NCBI RefSeq assembly: GCF_014193655.1
Contig: NZ_JACHZQ010000001.1
Location: 1,612,001 to 1,676,000, forward strand
Reading direction: 5' to 3'
DNA length: 64,000 nucleotides
Source of the DNA: Rhizobium sp. BK313
GTDB lineage: Bacteria > Pseudomonadota > Alphaproteobacteria > Rhizobiales > Rhizobiaceae
Shown here one piece after another: positions 1-9,101 of the stretch. A program made the position numbers and the translations under genes. The notes under the pieces are model-generated. The model was not told the DNA's origin. It searched no databases and saw only the letters and a program-made list of their open reading frames with translations. Position 1 is the stretch's first letter, and every line of letters starts with the position of its first letter.

Positions 1-458
1 CGGATACCGCCGAGAGCCTTGTCCAGCTTTTCGCGCTCGCGCTCGAGGTTCAGACGTTCCTTCTTGGTGAAGCCCTGGGCGTCGCCATTGAGGATTTCGT
101 CGAGCTTGCGCAGACGCTGGATCGAGTTCGAAATCGTCTTCCAGTTGGTCATCATGCCGCCGAGCCAGCGGGCGTTGACGTAGTACTGAGCCGAGCGCTT
201 GGCGCTGTCGGCGATCAGTTCGGACGCCTGACGCTTGGTGCCGACGAACAGAACGCGGCCGCCACGGGCAACGGTGTCGCTGACAACCTGCAGGGCGCGG
301 CTCAACATCGGAACCGTCTGAGCAAGGTCGATGATGTGGATGTTGTTACGATCGCCGAAGATGTACGGCTTCATCTTCGGGTTCCAGCGATGCGTCTGGT
401 GGCCGAAGTGAACACCAGCTTCCAGAAGCTGACGCATAGAAAAATCAGGCAATGCCAT
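1..458 (-). CDS. rpsB: 30S ribosomal protein S2, 5' part, cut by the window edge
   Basis: Small-subunit ribosomal protein S2. The reading frame runs without a stop from ATG at 458 to the left edge, giving about 152 residues. It starts [20 protein letters not shown] and continues through [12 protein letters not shown] and GTKRQAS, which are standard S2 signatures; the usual S2 length is about 255 residues, so roughly the last 40 percent lies outside. In Rhizobiales rpsB is followed by tsf, which would lie beyond the left edge. A possible promoter sits about 125 bases upstream. The identification is firm. Confidence 0.97.
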   Translation of the reverse strand, partial: MALPDFSMRQLLEAGVHFGHQTHRWNPKMKPYIFGDRNNIHIIDLAQTVPMLSRALQVVSDTVARGGRVLFVGTKRQASELIADSAKRSAQYYVNARWLGGMMTNWKTISNSIQRLRKLDEILNGDAQGFTKKERLNLEREREKLDKALGGI

Positions 459-583
459 GCCTTTGACTCCTTTTCCGGTTGAACCTCCGCAAGGCGAACA
501 GCATCTTCTTCGAAGATGCCACCGGGCGGAACGATCCGGATTTCTCCCGGACAATCCCATGCCTTACGTGTGGAATGCGGCTG

Positions 584-612
584 CCCATACATTCGATTTG
601 CCGAGAATGCAA
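584..612 (-). promoter_or_regulatory. possible rpsB promoter
   Basis: Read on the minus strand, TTGCAT (607-612) and TATGGG (584-589) are separated by exactly 17 bases. Transcription would start near 577 and leave a leader of roughly 120 nt before rpsB. Long leaders in rpsB mRNAs often carry an S2-binding autoregulatory structure, but I did not resolve one here. The hexamers are only partial matches to consensus. Confidence 0.35.
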
Positions 613-730
613 GGCTTGGGCGGAAAAAATGCGCGGACCCTGCCCCTTGAAGCCGGGGAAGTCTGAGGACTTTATCGACGATATCCGCCAAAACCGCCAC
701 GGTGAATCGTCACCGCAGCCCCCAACTGAC

Positions 731-1960
731 TTACCTCCCCGTTGATTTCGATTGCCCCTGAAGCACAGCAGCAAAGCACATCGACATCAGGATCACCCCG
801 GCACCGACGATATATGGTCCGCCTGCGGACAATTGATACAAGGTGCCGCTTGCGAGCGGCCCTACGATTCTGGCGATCGACTGCTGAGCCTGATTGGCGC
901 CTTGAACACGGCCCTGTTGATCACCGGGTGCTGCGTTGGAAATAACGGCGCTCATCGATGGCTGGTAAAATCCGTCTCCCAAGGTGAAAATCGCAATGGC
1001 GGCAAACAAGAGCTGTGACGACGTGATATGAACGGTCGTCGCCACCATTATCAGCCCTAGAGCATTGATCGCGAGGCCAACGACAGCGGTCAATCGCTCA
1101 CCCAGCCGATGCTGCAGTCTTGGTGCGAGCCAACCCTGGCTAAAAATGTCGAGCACACCGACAGTGCACAGCAGAAGTCCTATGCCGACAGGTTCGAACG
1201 ACAATATATCCTTGGCGAACACCGCAATGTTGACCTGAAGCATGGTGCCGGCAAGATAAAACAGGAAGGCGCTGGCGAACGCGAGTTTTATCAATGGTAG
1301 CCTCAGTGCGTAAGCAAGAGGGCTGAAGGGATTGAGATGATGCAGCGTCAATGAAGCTGAACGGTCATGCTTCACATTGCTTTCGGGCAGTGCAACGAAC
1401 ACCCAAAGCAAATTGAGAATTGCCAGGCCAGCCGCCACGAAGGCTGGAGCAGAAAGGGAAATCTGTCCGAGCAATCCGCCAACAGCCGGTCCCATCAGGA
1501 AGCCGAAGCCGCCGGCTGCGCCAAGTAGACCAAATACCTTTCCGCGGTCCTCCGGCTCGGTGATATCGGCAACATAGGCATAGACAGCGCCAGTGCTACC
1601 GGCTGTCAGCCCGTCGATGGCGCGGCTGATGAGAAGCATGGAAAAAGACCCGGCAACGCCAAAGACGAGGTAGCCGGTTGCCGAGCCGAACAGCGTCGCG
1701 ATCAGAATTGGTTTACGTCCCAGGCGGTCGCTCAAAGCTCCGAGCACAGGGGCAGCAACAAGCTGGCAGACCGCATAGAGGGTCATAATCGCGCTTACCG
1801 AGATGGCAACGCGAACTGGAGGAACGAACTGCGCAACCAGAAAGGGCGCCACCGGGCCGATCAGTGTAAAGCCCGCGAAATTAAAAAGGACCGATACAGC
1901 AAGAATGGCCTTCGGCGACCTCCAAATCGGCGGCGTGCGTAAAACGGCGTTGTACAACAT
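731..1960 (-). CDS. MFS transporter, DHA1 (Tet/Bcr-like) drug exporter family
   Basis: A 409-residue inner-membrane transporter with about 12 hydrophobic segments. The MFS motif A is clear at about residues 74-84 (GALSDRLGRKP), and the TM5 region around residues 145-160 is glycine-rich (LLGAAGGFGFLMGP), as in drug:proton antiporters. Its closest look is to the tetracycline-resistance/multidrug branch, but substrate cannot be read from sequence. The start at 1960 has AGGAG a few bases upstream. It is a single gene with no co-oriented partner close by; rpsB lies 272 bases downstream on the same strand. Confidence 0.88.
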   Translation of the reverse strand: MLYNAVLRTPPIWRSPKAILAVSVLFNFAGFTLIGPVAPFLVAQFVPPVRVAISVSAIMTLYAVCQLVAAPVLGALSDRLGRKPILIATLFGSATGYLVFGVAGSFSMLLISRAIDGLTAGSTGAVYAYVADITEPEDRGKVFGLLGAAGGFGFLMGPAVGGLLGQISLSAPAFVAAGLAILNLLWVFVALPESNVKHDRSASLTLHHLNPFSPLAYALRLPLIKLAFASAFLFYLAGTMLQVNIAVFAKDILSFEPVGIGLLLCTVGVLDIFSQGWLAPRLQHRLGERLTAVVGLAINALGLIMVATTVHITSSQLLFAAIAIFTLGDGFYQPSMSAVISNAAPGDQQGRVQGANQAQQSIARIVGPLASGTLYQLSAGGPYIVGAGVILMSMCFAAVLQGQSKSTGR

Positions 1961-2228
1961 TTTACTCCTGAGCTGCCGCCCGGAGCAGATGTCGACAAGA
2001 CAACCACACGGACGGAGTGAGACGCGATTGCGTCTGTCCGTCGGGGTTTCTCATGCTGGAAAAGCAAGGAAGAGAGCTTCCGTTTTCCGGAAGTGCCTGG
2101 GCCTACCGAGACCAAGCTTGCCTTTTTCGACACCATCGATTTAGCCGTTTGGCGCACGCTGGTCAATTGTAACCAATCGAACTGCTATGCGGTTGTACGG
2201 CATCAAAAGAGGAGTGCATGCTCCGCTA

Positions 2229-3335
2229 TTAGCTCGCCAGCTTATCGAGCAGCGCCAGCATAATATTGGCGTCGGGCGTCGGCAGCACGGCATCGATCTC
2301 GGCCGGCAAGAGGCCTGCGATGGCACTATCGGCATTTCCGGTTGCTGTGCCCAGCGGCCCGCGGAAGCCGTGTTTGGTCCAGGCAAGCTCCTGCAGCCTC
2401 GAGCTTGTCAGCGCTTCCATCAGCCGGTTGGCGGTCTCATCGACGACGATCAGGGGATGCGAGGAATAGACGGTGGGGTGCGGATAGAGCACCACGGGTT
2501 TCGCCGTGGAACTCGATTGAACGCGCTTCCATCGTTCGGGATCGGCGATGATCCATTCGACCAACTGATTCTCGTAGCCGACGATCATCGGTTCGCCGCC
2601 GAGGCCGCCGGCCAGATATTGATCGAAAAGCTTGCCGGAAGATGGCGACTTGAAGCCCATGTTGCGGAAAATGGTCTGCGCCTTGTCGCCGAACTGCGCG
2701 AGATCGGCAGCGGTTGCGACGTTGCCGGCAAGCAGGCTGAGCACAAGGCCCGCAAACATGAAGCCGGAATTGGAGCGATTCGGATCGGTCGAGACGATGC
2801 GCGCCTGCCCGTAGAGCGCGTCGACCCCGAGCTTGGACCAGCTCGTTCCCGCAAGAACGGCATCGAGCAACGCCTTGAGATCAAGCTGATGCTGTCCCGT
2901 CGACGTAACGGTGACCAGCCCGGCTTTCGTCAGTCCATCGACCACCGGCTGCCAAGTATAGACGACGACCGGCGTGTTCAGGACCACGCGGTCATTGCGG
3001 ATCTTGACGCCGCTCTGCCGGGCGATGTCGACCATGATGGAGGACGATGGCCAGAGGAATGCTGGGCTCTGCGACAGCAGCGCCTGCTCGCGCACCATTT
3101 CGACGGAGCCGGCCACGCGGCTGTCTATGTCCAGTCCATAGCCATGCAGAGCACCGACGACATCATTGTCAGCCAGGAACGCCTCCTTCTCGCCGCCGAT
3201 GAACCCGAAGAGCTTCGTGCGGTTGCCGAGCAGTCCCTGGAACTCCGGCCTGTCCTTCACGGCAAAATAACCGCCGGTGCCGGCGACGCCGGCAGCAAGT
3301 AGTCCTACCCCAAAGGCACGGCGGGAGATGGCCAT
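2229..3335 (-). CDS. exported substrate-binding-protein-like protein, last gene of the telA operon
   Basis: A 368-residue protein with an N-terminal signal (SRRAFGVGLLAAGVAGTGGY) that resembles a Tat or Sec signal. The body looks like a periplasmic extracellular solute-binding fold: WPSSSIMVDI near residue 100 and DPNRSNSGFMF near residue 185 parallel WPASSVWVDM and ATQSNSGASAY in the VWA lipoprotein two genes upstream, so the two are distant paralogues. Its start codon overlaps the stop of the XpaC-like gene by one base, so translation is likely coupled. No ABC permease or ATPase lies nearby, which argues against a simple uptake role. Function is unknown. Confidence 0.8.
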   Translation of the reverse strand: MAISRRAFGVGLLAAGVAGTGGYFAVKDRPEFQGLLGNRTKLFGFIGGEKEAFLADNDVVGALHGYGLDIDSRVAGSVEMVREQALLSQSPAFLWPSSSIMVDIARQSGVKIRNDRVVLNTPVVVYTWQPVVDGLTKAGLVTVTSTGQHQLDLKALLDAVLAGTSWSKLGVDALYGQARIVSTDPNRSNSGFMFAGLVLSLLAGNVATAADLAQFGDKAQTIFRNMGFKSPSSGKLFDQYLAGGLGGEPMIVGYENQLVEWIIADPERWKRVQSSSTAKPVVLYPHPTVYSSHPLIVVDETANRLMEALTSSRLQELAWTKHGFRGPLGTATGNADSAIAGLLPAEIDAVLPTPDANIMLALLDKLAS

Positions 3336-3952
3336 CAGCGTCTGATATCCTCTTTGAGCGAGGCCTGTATCAGGCGCAGCTCTGTGTCTAGCGTATCGAG
3401 CCTGTCGTCTACGAGGCTATCCGAATAGTGCACGAAGGCGTCCTCGAGTTTGGTGAGCACCAGATCCACTTCCTGCAATCGTTTCTGGTCGGGCACGCGT
3501 TTGGCCTCAAGGGTGGCGAAACCCTCGGCGACCTCGGCCGCGCGCGGCAGGTAATAGCTGAGGAACCGCCGCACCGTGCCGGCGCTTTCCGGGCTCGCCT
3601 CTACCTTGGCAAAGACGTCGGCAGCGATCTCGGCCAGATGCCGCACACGCTTTGCCGTCTCCTTATTGGTGATGTGATCCGCCGAGGCTTCGAGCCTTTG
3701 CGCCGCAGGTGCTGCCGCACTCAACAGATCGCGTGCAAAATCAAGTCGTCCCTTGCCGATCGTCTTGGCATCCAGACCTTCGAAAAGCCGGCGCGGCGAC
3801 AGGGCAAAGACAAGGCCGACAAAGATCAGCAGGCCGATGACGGCTGCAATCCAAAGCGGCATCCCGGCAAAGAAGCTCAAGACAGGAACAACGATCGCGG
3901 CAGCGAGTCCCGCCACGATCCAATTCCAGTCATTGCCGAACCAGTTGCGCAT
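3335..3952 (-). CDS. XpaC-like membrane protein
   Basis: About 205 residues from the ATG at 3952. This start was chosen over upstream in-frame codons because it follows the stop of the preceding gene by 7 bases and gives an N-terminus with two adjacent membrane segments (about residues 11-30 and 33-52). A cytoplasmic, mostly helical domain follows. This arrangement and the neighbourhood of telA match the XpaC family (named for 5-bromo-4-chloroindolyl phosphate hydrolysis), whose biochemical role is not settled. It sits between the VWA lipoprotein and the second binding-protein gene in one operon. Confidence 0.72.
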   Translation of the reverse strand: MRNWFGNDWNWIVAGLAAAIVVPVLSFFAGMPLWIAAVIGLLIFVGLVFALSPRRLFEGLDAKTIGKGRLDFARDLLSAAAPAAQRLEASADHITNKETAKRVRHLAEIAADVFAKVEASPESAGTVRRFLSYYLPRAAEVAEGFATLEAKRVPDQKRLQEVDLVLTKLEDAFVHYSDSLVDDRLDTLDTELRLIQASLKEDIRR

Positions 3953-3959
3953 CGCAGTC

Positions 3960-5543
3960 CTAATTGTAACCACGCACGGCACGGAACGCGCTGACGAGGT
4001 CATCCCTGCCATCGAACACCCGCGCCGATGTCGCTTTGGCCAAGGCATCGAGCTGTGTCTTGTCGGCATCGCCAAAGGTGATGCCGAAGACCGGCACATG
4101 CGGATTGGTTGCCTTCCACTCGCTCAGAAAATCGCGGCTCGCATCATCAGACTTTCCGTCGGTCATGATGACGATCGCCGGCAGATAAGACGACAGGTTT
4201 GGAGTATCCTTCATGCGGCTAAGTGCTCTGCTTGCGCAGGCATACATGTCAGTGCCGCCATCTGCATGCTGCAGCGACACCTTGTCGACAAGGCTCTTCT
4301 GTTGCGCCGGGTCGCCTGTCGCCGAAAGGGTTGTCCGCACGCGACTGTCGAAAGGAATGACCATGATGCGGTCCGCCGGCGTCCATTGCGCCAGTACCTT
4401 GCCGGTTTCATCCGGATTGAACAGAAACTGCATGGCGGCCTGCAATTGACTTTCGCCCTTGCCTGCCATGGAGCCGGAGAAATCGAGGCAAAGGGCCGTC
4501 AGCGACGGCTTACGCAATGCGCCCTGGTAGAGATCGAGCGCCTGGCGAATCACGGCCGGCTCCGGCATGCGGATCGCCGTCACCAGCCGAGTCGGATCGA
4601 AGTTCCAATTCGGGTCCGCTTTGGCCGCGACATCTCCCAATGGAATGCGGCGGCCGGTATCGGCAATGCGCTTCTGCACGGGTGCGGAACGCAGATAGGC
4701 GACAAGCTCGTTGAAGAAGGTCTCGACCTCTGGCCCGCGTCCGTGATCGATAAAGCCGATCGGCGAATCCGCGATCGCCACGCCGTCGGCCGGATAGATC
4801 GCGTAAAGCGGCTCCTTGCCCATGCCGACGAGCTTGTCATTTGTCTCCTTCAGCACCGCCTCATAGTTCCACATGGCGTCGTAGAGCGTACCCTTGCTGG
4901 CAGAATCCGTATAGAGGTCTGCAAGCCAGCCGGAGGAACCCGATGAACGTTCGACCCCCGCAAGCAGCGCCCTGACGGCGCCCTGGACGTCCGGCTTGTC
5001 GAGATCGCCCGGTTCGATGACGGGCTTGTTGCCGAGCGCGCTGGAAAGCATGGCAAGATAGGCGCTGGCACCCGAATTGGACTGGGTTGCCGAAGTCATG
5101 AGAAATTTCAGCGAGCCGCTGTTTACTGCCGCCAATATGTCCTTCATGAACACGGGCCTGCCGATCCAGCCAAGCGCCTGCGCCTTGGATTTGCGCACGC
5201 CGAGGATGACCGGTGTCTGCGCCACCGAGGTCAACGTCTTTACGCGGCGTTTGGTGTCGAACATATCGACCCAGACACTCGATGCCGGCCAGACAACATC
5301 CTGCTCGACGCCTTTGTCGCTCTGCAACGCCAGTCCGATATCCAGCGTGCCTTCATAGGTGAAGCTGCAGGTCGCGCTCTTCTGTTTGCAGAATTCTTCG
5401 ACGATGGGCTGGATAACGGTATTTTCCGAGCCGGAGACGATCGAGAACTTCGGACCCTTGCCGCCGACATTGCAGCCCGCCAAAGCGAGAGCAGCCGTCA
5501 GCGCCAGGCCGGTCAGGAAAGTGCGGATCATCATGCCGCTCAT
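3960..5543 (-). CDS. lipoprotein with solute-binding-like domain fused to a VWA domain
   Basis: A 527-residue lipoprotein: signal with lipobox LAGC (Cys24), then an extracellular binding-protein-like domain to about residue 330 (WPASSVWVDM, SATQSNSGASAY), then a von Willebrand factor A domain from about 348. The VWA metal site is complete: DFSGS at 354-358, Thr431 in GGTDM and Asp462 in TDGKSD. VWA domains bind metal-dependent protein partners, so the protein may pair a sensed ligand with a partner at the membrane surface; this is inference. The start overlaps the telA stop as ATGA. Alternative starts at internal Met4 or Met5 would not change the signal. Confidence 0.85.
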   Translation of the reverse strand: MSGMMIRTFLTGLALTAALALAGCNVGGKGPKFSIVSGSENTVIQPIVEEFCKQKSATCSFTYEGTLDIGLALQSDKGVEQDVVWPASSVWVDMFDTKRRVKTLTSVAQTPVILGVRKSKAQALGWIGRPVFMKDILAAVNSGSLKFLMTSATQSNSGASAYLAMLSSALGNKPVIEPGDLDKPDVQGAVRALLAGVERSSGSSGWLADLYTDSASKGTLYDAMWNYEAVLKETNDKLVGMGKEPLYAIYPADGVAIADSPIGFIDHGRGPEVETFFNELVAYLRSAPVQKRIADTGRRIPLGDVAAKADPNWNFDPTRLVTAIRMPEPAVIRQALDLYQGALRKPSLTALCLDFSGSMAGKGESQLQAAMQFLFNPDETGKVLAQWTPADRIMVIPFDSRVRTTLSATGDPAQQKSLVDKVSLQHADGGTDMYACASRALSRMKDTPNLSSYLPAIVIMTDGKSDDASRDFLSEWKATNPHVPVFGITFGDADKTQLDALAKATSARVFDGRDDLVSAFRAVRGYN

Positions 5544-6619
5544 CGCGCCTCGATCATCGCCTTCTTGAGTTCAACGGTCATTTTCTCCATTTGCTGCTCG
5601 GCTTCGGCCCGCTTCCTGCGGCCCTCCTCCTGCACCTTGAGAACGCCGCCAATCGTATCGATCAGGTCGCGATTGGCGGCGGCGAGCGTATCGATATCGA
5701 TGATGCCGCGTTGTGACTGCTGTTCGATGGCAATCGCCTGATCCTTCATCATCTCGGACGCCTGACGGATCATCTCGTTGGTGGCGTCGGTGACGGTCTT
5801 CTGCAGCTCAAGCGCCGATTTCTGTCGGGACAGTCCCAGCAGGATCACCATCTTCTGCTTCCACGCCGGTACCGTCAGCGCCGACGTCGCCTGCAGATTC
5901 TCGATCAGCGTCTCGTCGCCTGCCTGCACAATGCGGATCTGCGGCAATTGTTGAATGCCGAGCTGGCGCGCCTGCTGCAGGTAAAACACCCGCTTCTCAA
6001 GCCGGTCGAGAGCCTGCACGCTGTCCTGATAAGTCTGCGCCTCCAGCATGCCGCCGCCGGGATTGGCAGCGGCCGCGTCGGCGGCGTTCTTCAGCTTCGG
6101 CAACTCGACATTGCGAAAATGCTCTGCGAAGGTCTTCCCAGCCTGGACATAGGCGTCGAGCTGCAGGATAGACCGCTTCGTCTCCTCGTGGAGATCGTCG
6201 AGAAGCGCGATGTCGCGGCGCAGCGTATCCTTGTGGCGGTCGAGCTCGAGCCCGATGCGGTCGATCTGGCCGGCCACATCCTCGAACTCCTCCTTGAAGC
6301 GCTCCAGCCGTGCCTTGAACGACGAGAACATCTTGGAAAGGAAGCTCTCATCCTTCAGCGATGCCGGGTCGAGCTTCTTCGACTTGATGATGATATCCGT
6401 CAGCAGCTTGCCGACTTCGCCAAGATCCCGGTTGCGGACCTCACGGAGAATCCTGTCGGAATAATCGGAGACGGACTGCTGAGCCCGGTCGCCATAGACG
6501 GAAATGCCGGCGCGATCGGTCAGATCTATGGTATCGCCGATGCGGGCGATTTCTGCCGGATCGGCGGTGACAACCGGCAAAGCGGAGTTGGAGGTCGGAG
6601 CGAGATCAGTATTGGCCAT
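5540..6619 (-). CDS. telA: TelA/KlaA family toxic-anion resistance protein
   Basis: A 359-residue soluble, highly helical protein with long charged coiled-coil stretches (FKARLERFKEEFEDVAGQ, DRHKDTLRRDIALLDDLHEE), typical of TelA, a family first linked to tellurite resistance and later to general envelope stress. It is the first gene of a four-gene minus-strand operon and overlaps the next start as ATGA. No strong ribosome-binding site precedes the start at 6619. Pairing of TelA with XpaC is a known conserved neighbourhood; the VWA and binding-protein partners are the unusual part. Confidence 0.9.
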   Translation of the reverse strand: MANTDLAPTSNSALPVVTADPAEIARIGDTIDLTDRAGISVYGDRAQQSVSDYSDRILREVRNRDLGEVGKLLTDIIIKSKKLDPASLKDESFLSKMFSSFKARLERFKEEFEDVAGQIDRIGLELDRHKDTLRRDIALLDDLHEETKRSILQLDAYVQAGKTFAEHFRNVELPKLKNAADAAAANPGGGMLEAQTYQDSVQALDRLEKRVFYLQQARQLGIQQLPQIRIVQAGDETLIENLQATSALTVPAWKQKMVILLGLSRQKSALELQKTVTDATNEMIRQASEMMKDQAIAIEQQSQRGIIDIDTLAAANRDLIDTIGGVLKVQEEGRRKRAEAEQQMEKMTVELKKAMIEAR

Positions 6620-6842
6620 AGGTCGTGCGTGCTTTCTCGTCTATCAACACGGACCTGCCTGCGGAACACCTGCCGATTATTCCCACAATAAGCGACGCGG
6701 CCCGCACGGCCCGCTACAATTCCAGATCGGCGCAGCGGGACATGAGACTCACCCACCGCGTGCCGAATGCTTCACAGAATAGTGAAACTTCGGATACGGT
6801 TTTATGACGGAGATTCTGTTTTGTGGCCTGCCCTCACAAAGC

Positions 6843-7670
6843 CTATTGGCAGGCCTTGGCGTCAAGCACTTCAAGCTTGGAGAGTTTGCCGGTCAGTACG
6901 AAGTCGCCATAGTCCATGGTGAGGTCGCGGGTAATGCCGTTTTCGTAGAGCTTGAACGACATACGGTAGACCGGCATGGCGTCGCCCTTGGACTTCTCAT
7001 TGAAATAGGCGACCGTCACCGGCCAGAACGGCGTCTTGGCGAAGACGCCTGCCTTGTCGGCATCGGGATCGTCGGTGGCGGGCGTCTCCTGCTTGCCGAC
7101 GACGGTGGTCGCGATCAACGGCTTGTCGCCATCGTCGGAGCCGTCGAAAACCTGGGCCTCGAAGAAATTCTTGCCCAGCTTGGCATTATGGATGATGTCG
7201 AGCATATGTTCTGTCGGAAAGCGGCTCTGGATGAGCTCGACCTGCTTGGCCTGCGGCTGGGTTAAGTCGACCTTGATGCCCTTTTGATCGTCCGCCGCCG
7301 CGCCGCGCACGTCCTTGTCGAGCTGATCGTCGGTATAGGACTTGGTCTCGAAGCGGAAAATGCGCTTGGCGAGATCCTCGAACGTGGTCGTCTGCTGGTC
7401 GCTGACGCGCGTCGTATCGCCCGTGTCGATCTGCGTGACAAAGCGGAAATTGGTGGTGAAGCCGGTGCAATCCGAGCCGTCGAACTCATAGACCATACGG
7501 CCGAACATGCCGGCGATGCCGGATCGGTCGGAGGCGTCCTTCAGCTCGAGATCGTAGACGGCACGATGGGCGATCAACCCACTCGGCCCCGCCGCATGGG
7601 CGGCAGGGGCGCCCAGAGACGCGACGCCTAAACTCGAAACAACAACGGCGGCAAGACTCGAGCGGAACAT
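6843..7670 (-). CDS. eipB: EipB family (DUF1849) periplasmic cell-envelope protein
   Basis: A 275-residue exported protein with a signal peptide ending at AAHAA (about residue 27). The family, described in Brucella, supports envelope integrity in the periplasm and carries one disulfide between a Cys near residue 70 and the C-terminal Cys. Both are present: Cys68 in SDCTGF and Cys274 as the penultimate residue (KACQ). The opening LIAHRAVYDLEL is characteristic. The ribosome-binding site AGGAG lies about 8 bases before ATG 7670. It is transcribed alone. Confidence 0.9.
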   Translation of the reverse strand: MFRSSLAAVVVSSLGVASLGAPAAHAAGPSGLIAHRAVYDLELKDASDRSGIAGMFGRMVYEFDGSDCTGFTTNFRFVTQIDTGDTTRVSDQQTTTFEDLAKRIFRFETKSYTDDQLDKDVRGAAADDQKGIKVDLTQPQAKQVELIQSRFPTEHMLDIIHNAKLGKNFFEAQVFDGSDDGDKPLIATTVVGKQETPATDDPDADKAGVFAKTPFWPVTVAYFNEKSKGDAMPVYRMSFKLYENGITRDLTMDYGDFVLTGKLSKLEVLDAKACQ

Positions 7671-7772
7671 TCATTATCTCCTGTTGGACTCGCACGCGAT
7701 GTTATAAGAACGCTTCGGCCAGAGTGAGGCGACTTATCATCAAATCGTCATCTCGCTCTGCCTTTTGATTTG

Positions 7773-7816
7773 GCGTGCTCTCGTCCAAAATCGCTTCGCG
7801 CTTTTCGGGATCATGC
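7773..7816. repeat. rhizobial intergenic palindromic repeat
   Basis: An imperfect palindrome of the kind scattered through Rhizobiales intergenic regions: on the minus strand it reads GCATGATCCCGAAAAG, then CGCGAAGCG, then ATTTTGGACGAGAGCACG. It lies between divergent eipB and ridA. A related element is found at 58664-58708. Assignment to a named family (such as RIME) was not tested. Confidence 0.6.
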
Positions 7817-7902
7817 TTAAATCGAGGCCGCCTGTCCCGGCAAAGGGATTTTAGTCTTGATGCCGGATTTTTGAAGATTTTACAACAAAACGGGAGATGA
7901 AA

Positions 7903-8370
7903 ATGTCCGACGCTATCGAGGGCCGTCTGAAGGAGCTTGGCATCGTCCTGCCCCAGGCTGCCGCGCCGGCCGCCAACTATGTACCCTATGTCATCAGCGG
8001 CAATCTTCTTTATCTATCCGGGCAGTTGCCGATGGAAAACGGCAAGCTCGGCGTCACCGGCCATCTCGGCAAGGATGTCGACGTCGCCGGCGGCCAACGT
8101 GCTGCCGAGCTTTGCGCCATCAATATCCTCGCCCAGGCGAAGGCCGCCTTGGGCGGCGATCTCGGCCGCATCAAGCGCATCGTCAAGCTGAACGGCTTCG
8201 TCGCTTCGGTGCCCGAATTCGTCGAACAACATCTTGTGATCAACGGAGCCTCCAATCTTCTGGCAAATGTACTTGGCGACGCTGGCAAGCACGCACGCGC
8301 TGCCGTCGGTATGGCGGCGCTGCCGATGAACGCTGCCGTCGAGATCGATGCCATCATGGAAATTGCATAA
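7903..8370 (+). CDS. RidA/YjgF-family protein
   Basis: About 155 residues, one compact RidA-like domain (YVISGNLLYLSGQLP near the start, VKLNGFVASVPEF in the second half, AAVGMAALPMNAAVEID near the end). RidA proteins hydrolyse reactive enamine/imine intermediates released by PLP enzymes; this one belongs to the longer RidA subgroup of about 150 residues. The ATG at 7903 is preferred to 7897 because GGGAG ends 6 bases before it. It heads a four-gene plus-strand set: the stop overlaps the next start by one base (TAATG). Confidence 0.9.
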   Translation: MSDAIEGRLKELGIVLPQAAAPAANYVPYVISGNLLYLSGQLPMENGKLGVTGHLGKDVDVAGGQRAAELCAINILAQAKAALGGDLGRIKRIVKLNGFVASVPEFVEQHLVINGASNLLANVLGDAGKHARAAVGMAALPMNAAVEIDAIMEIA

Positions 8371-9101
8371 TGAGCAAAATTGCCTGGCTTACCGAACGTC
8401 CTGTCGCCCATCGCGGCTATCACGACATGAACAAGCAGGTTTGGGAAAACACGCTATCGGCGTTTGCCCGCGCGATCGACGCGGGTTTTTCCATCGAATG
8501 CGATCTGCATTATGCCTCCGACGGCGTTCCCGTCGTTTTTCACGACGACGACCTGGAGCGCGTCTGCAATCTTCCCGGCCAGCTTCGTGACCGTACCTCG
8601 GCCGAACTCGGTCTGCTCTCGGTCGGCGGCACCAAGGACAAGATTCCGACGCTGAAACAGCTCCTCAAGCTCTGCGACGGCAAGGTACCGCTGGTGCTTG
8701 AGCTCAAGGGTCGCGAGGGCGACGATGAAGGCTTTGCAGAATCGGTGCTGGAAGTGCTGGAAGGCTACAAAGGTCAGGTGGCACTGATGAGCTTCGATCA
8801 TTGGTTGCTCAAGGACCTGAAGGCACTTGACGCCCCCTACCCCGTCGGCCTGACAGCGGATGGAAATGAGCCTGAGACGTTTTTTAAGCATGACGAAGCC
8901 ATGCAGCTTGGGCTAGACTTCATCTCGTATTTCTATGGCCACCTGCCGAACCCCTTCATCACGGCGCAGCGCCAGCGCGGCATTCCGGTGATCACCTGGA
9001 CCGTGCGCGACGAAGCGGCCCGCAAACAAACATTTGCCAACGCAGACCAGATGACCTTCGAAGGTTTTGATCCAAGGGAAAGCCCCGCCCTCATTTCATG
9101 A
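8370..9101 (+). CDS. glycerophosphodiester phosphodiesterase family protein
   Basis: A 243-residue GDPD-type TIM-barrel. The catalytic signatures are visible: VAHRGYHD near residue 12, ENTLSAF near 27, ECDLHYASDGVPVVFHDDDL at about 42-61, and ELKG near 110. No signal peptide is seen, so the enzyme acts in the cytoplasm, likely releasing sn-glycerol-3-phosphate from phosphodiesters. The start overlaps the ridA stop and the end overlaps the following start as ATGA, so these genes are surely cotranscribed. Confidence 0.92.
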   Translation: MSKIAWLTERPVAHRGYHDMNKQVWENTLSAFARAIDAGFSIECDLHYASDGVPVVFHDDDLERVCNLPGQLRDRTSAELGLLSVGGTKDKIPTLKQLLKLCDGKVPLVLELKGREGDDEGFAESVLEVLEGYKGQVALMSFDHWLLKDLKALDAPYPVGLTADGNEPETFFKHDEAMQLGLDFISYFYGHLPNPFITAQRQRGIPVITWTVRDEAARKQTFANADQMTFEGFDPRESPALIS

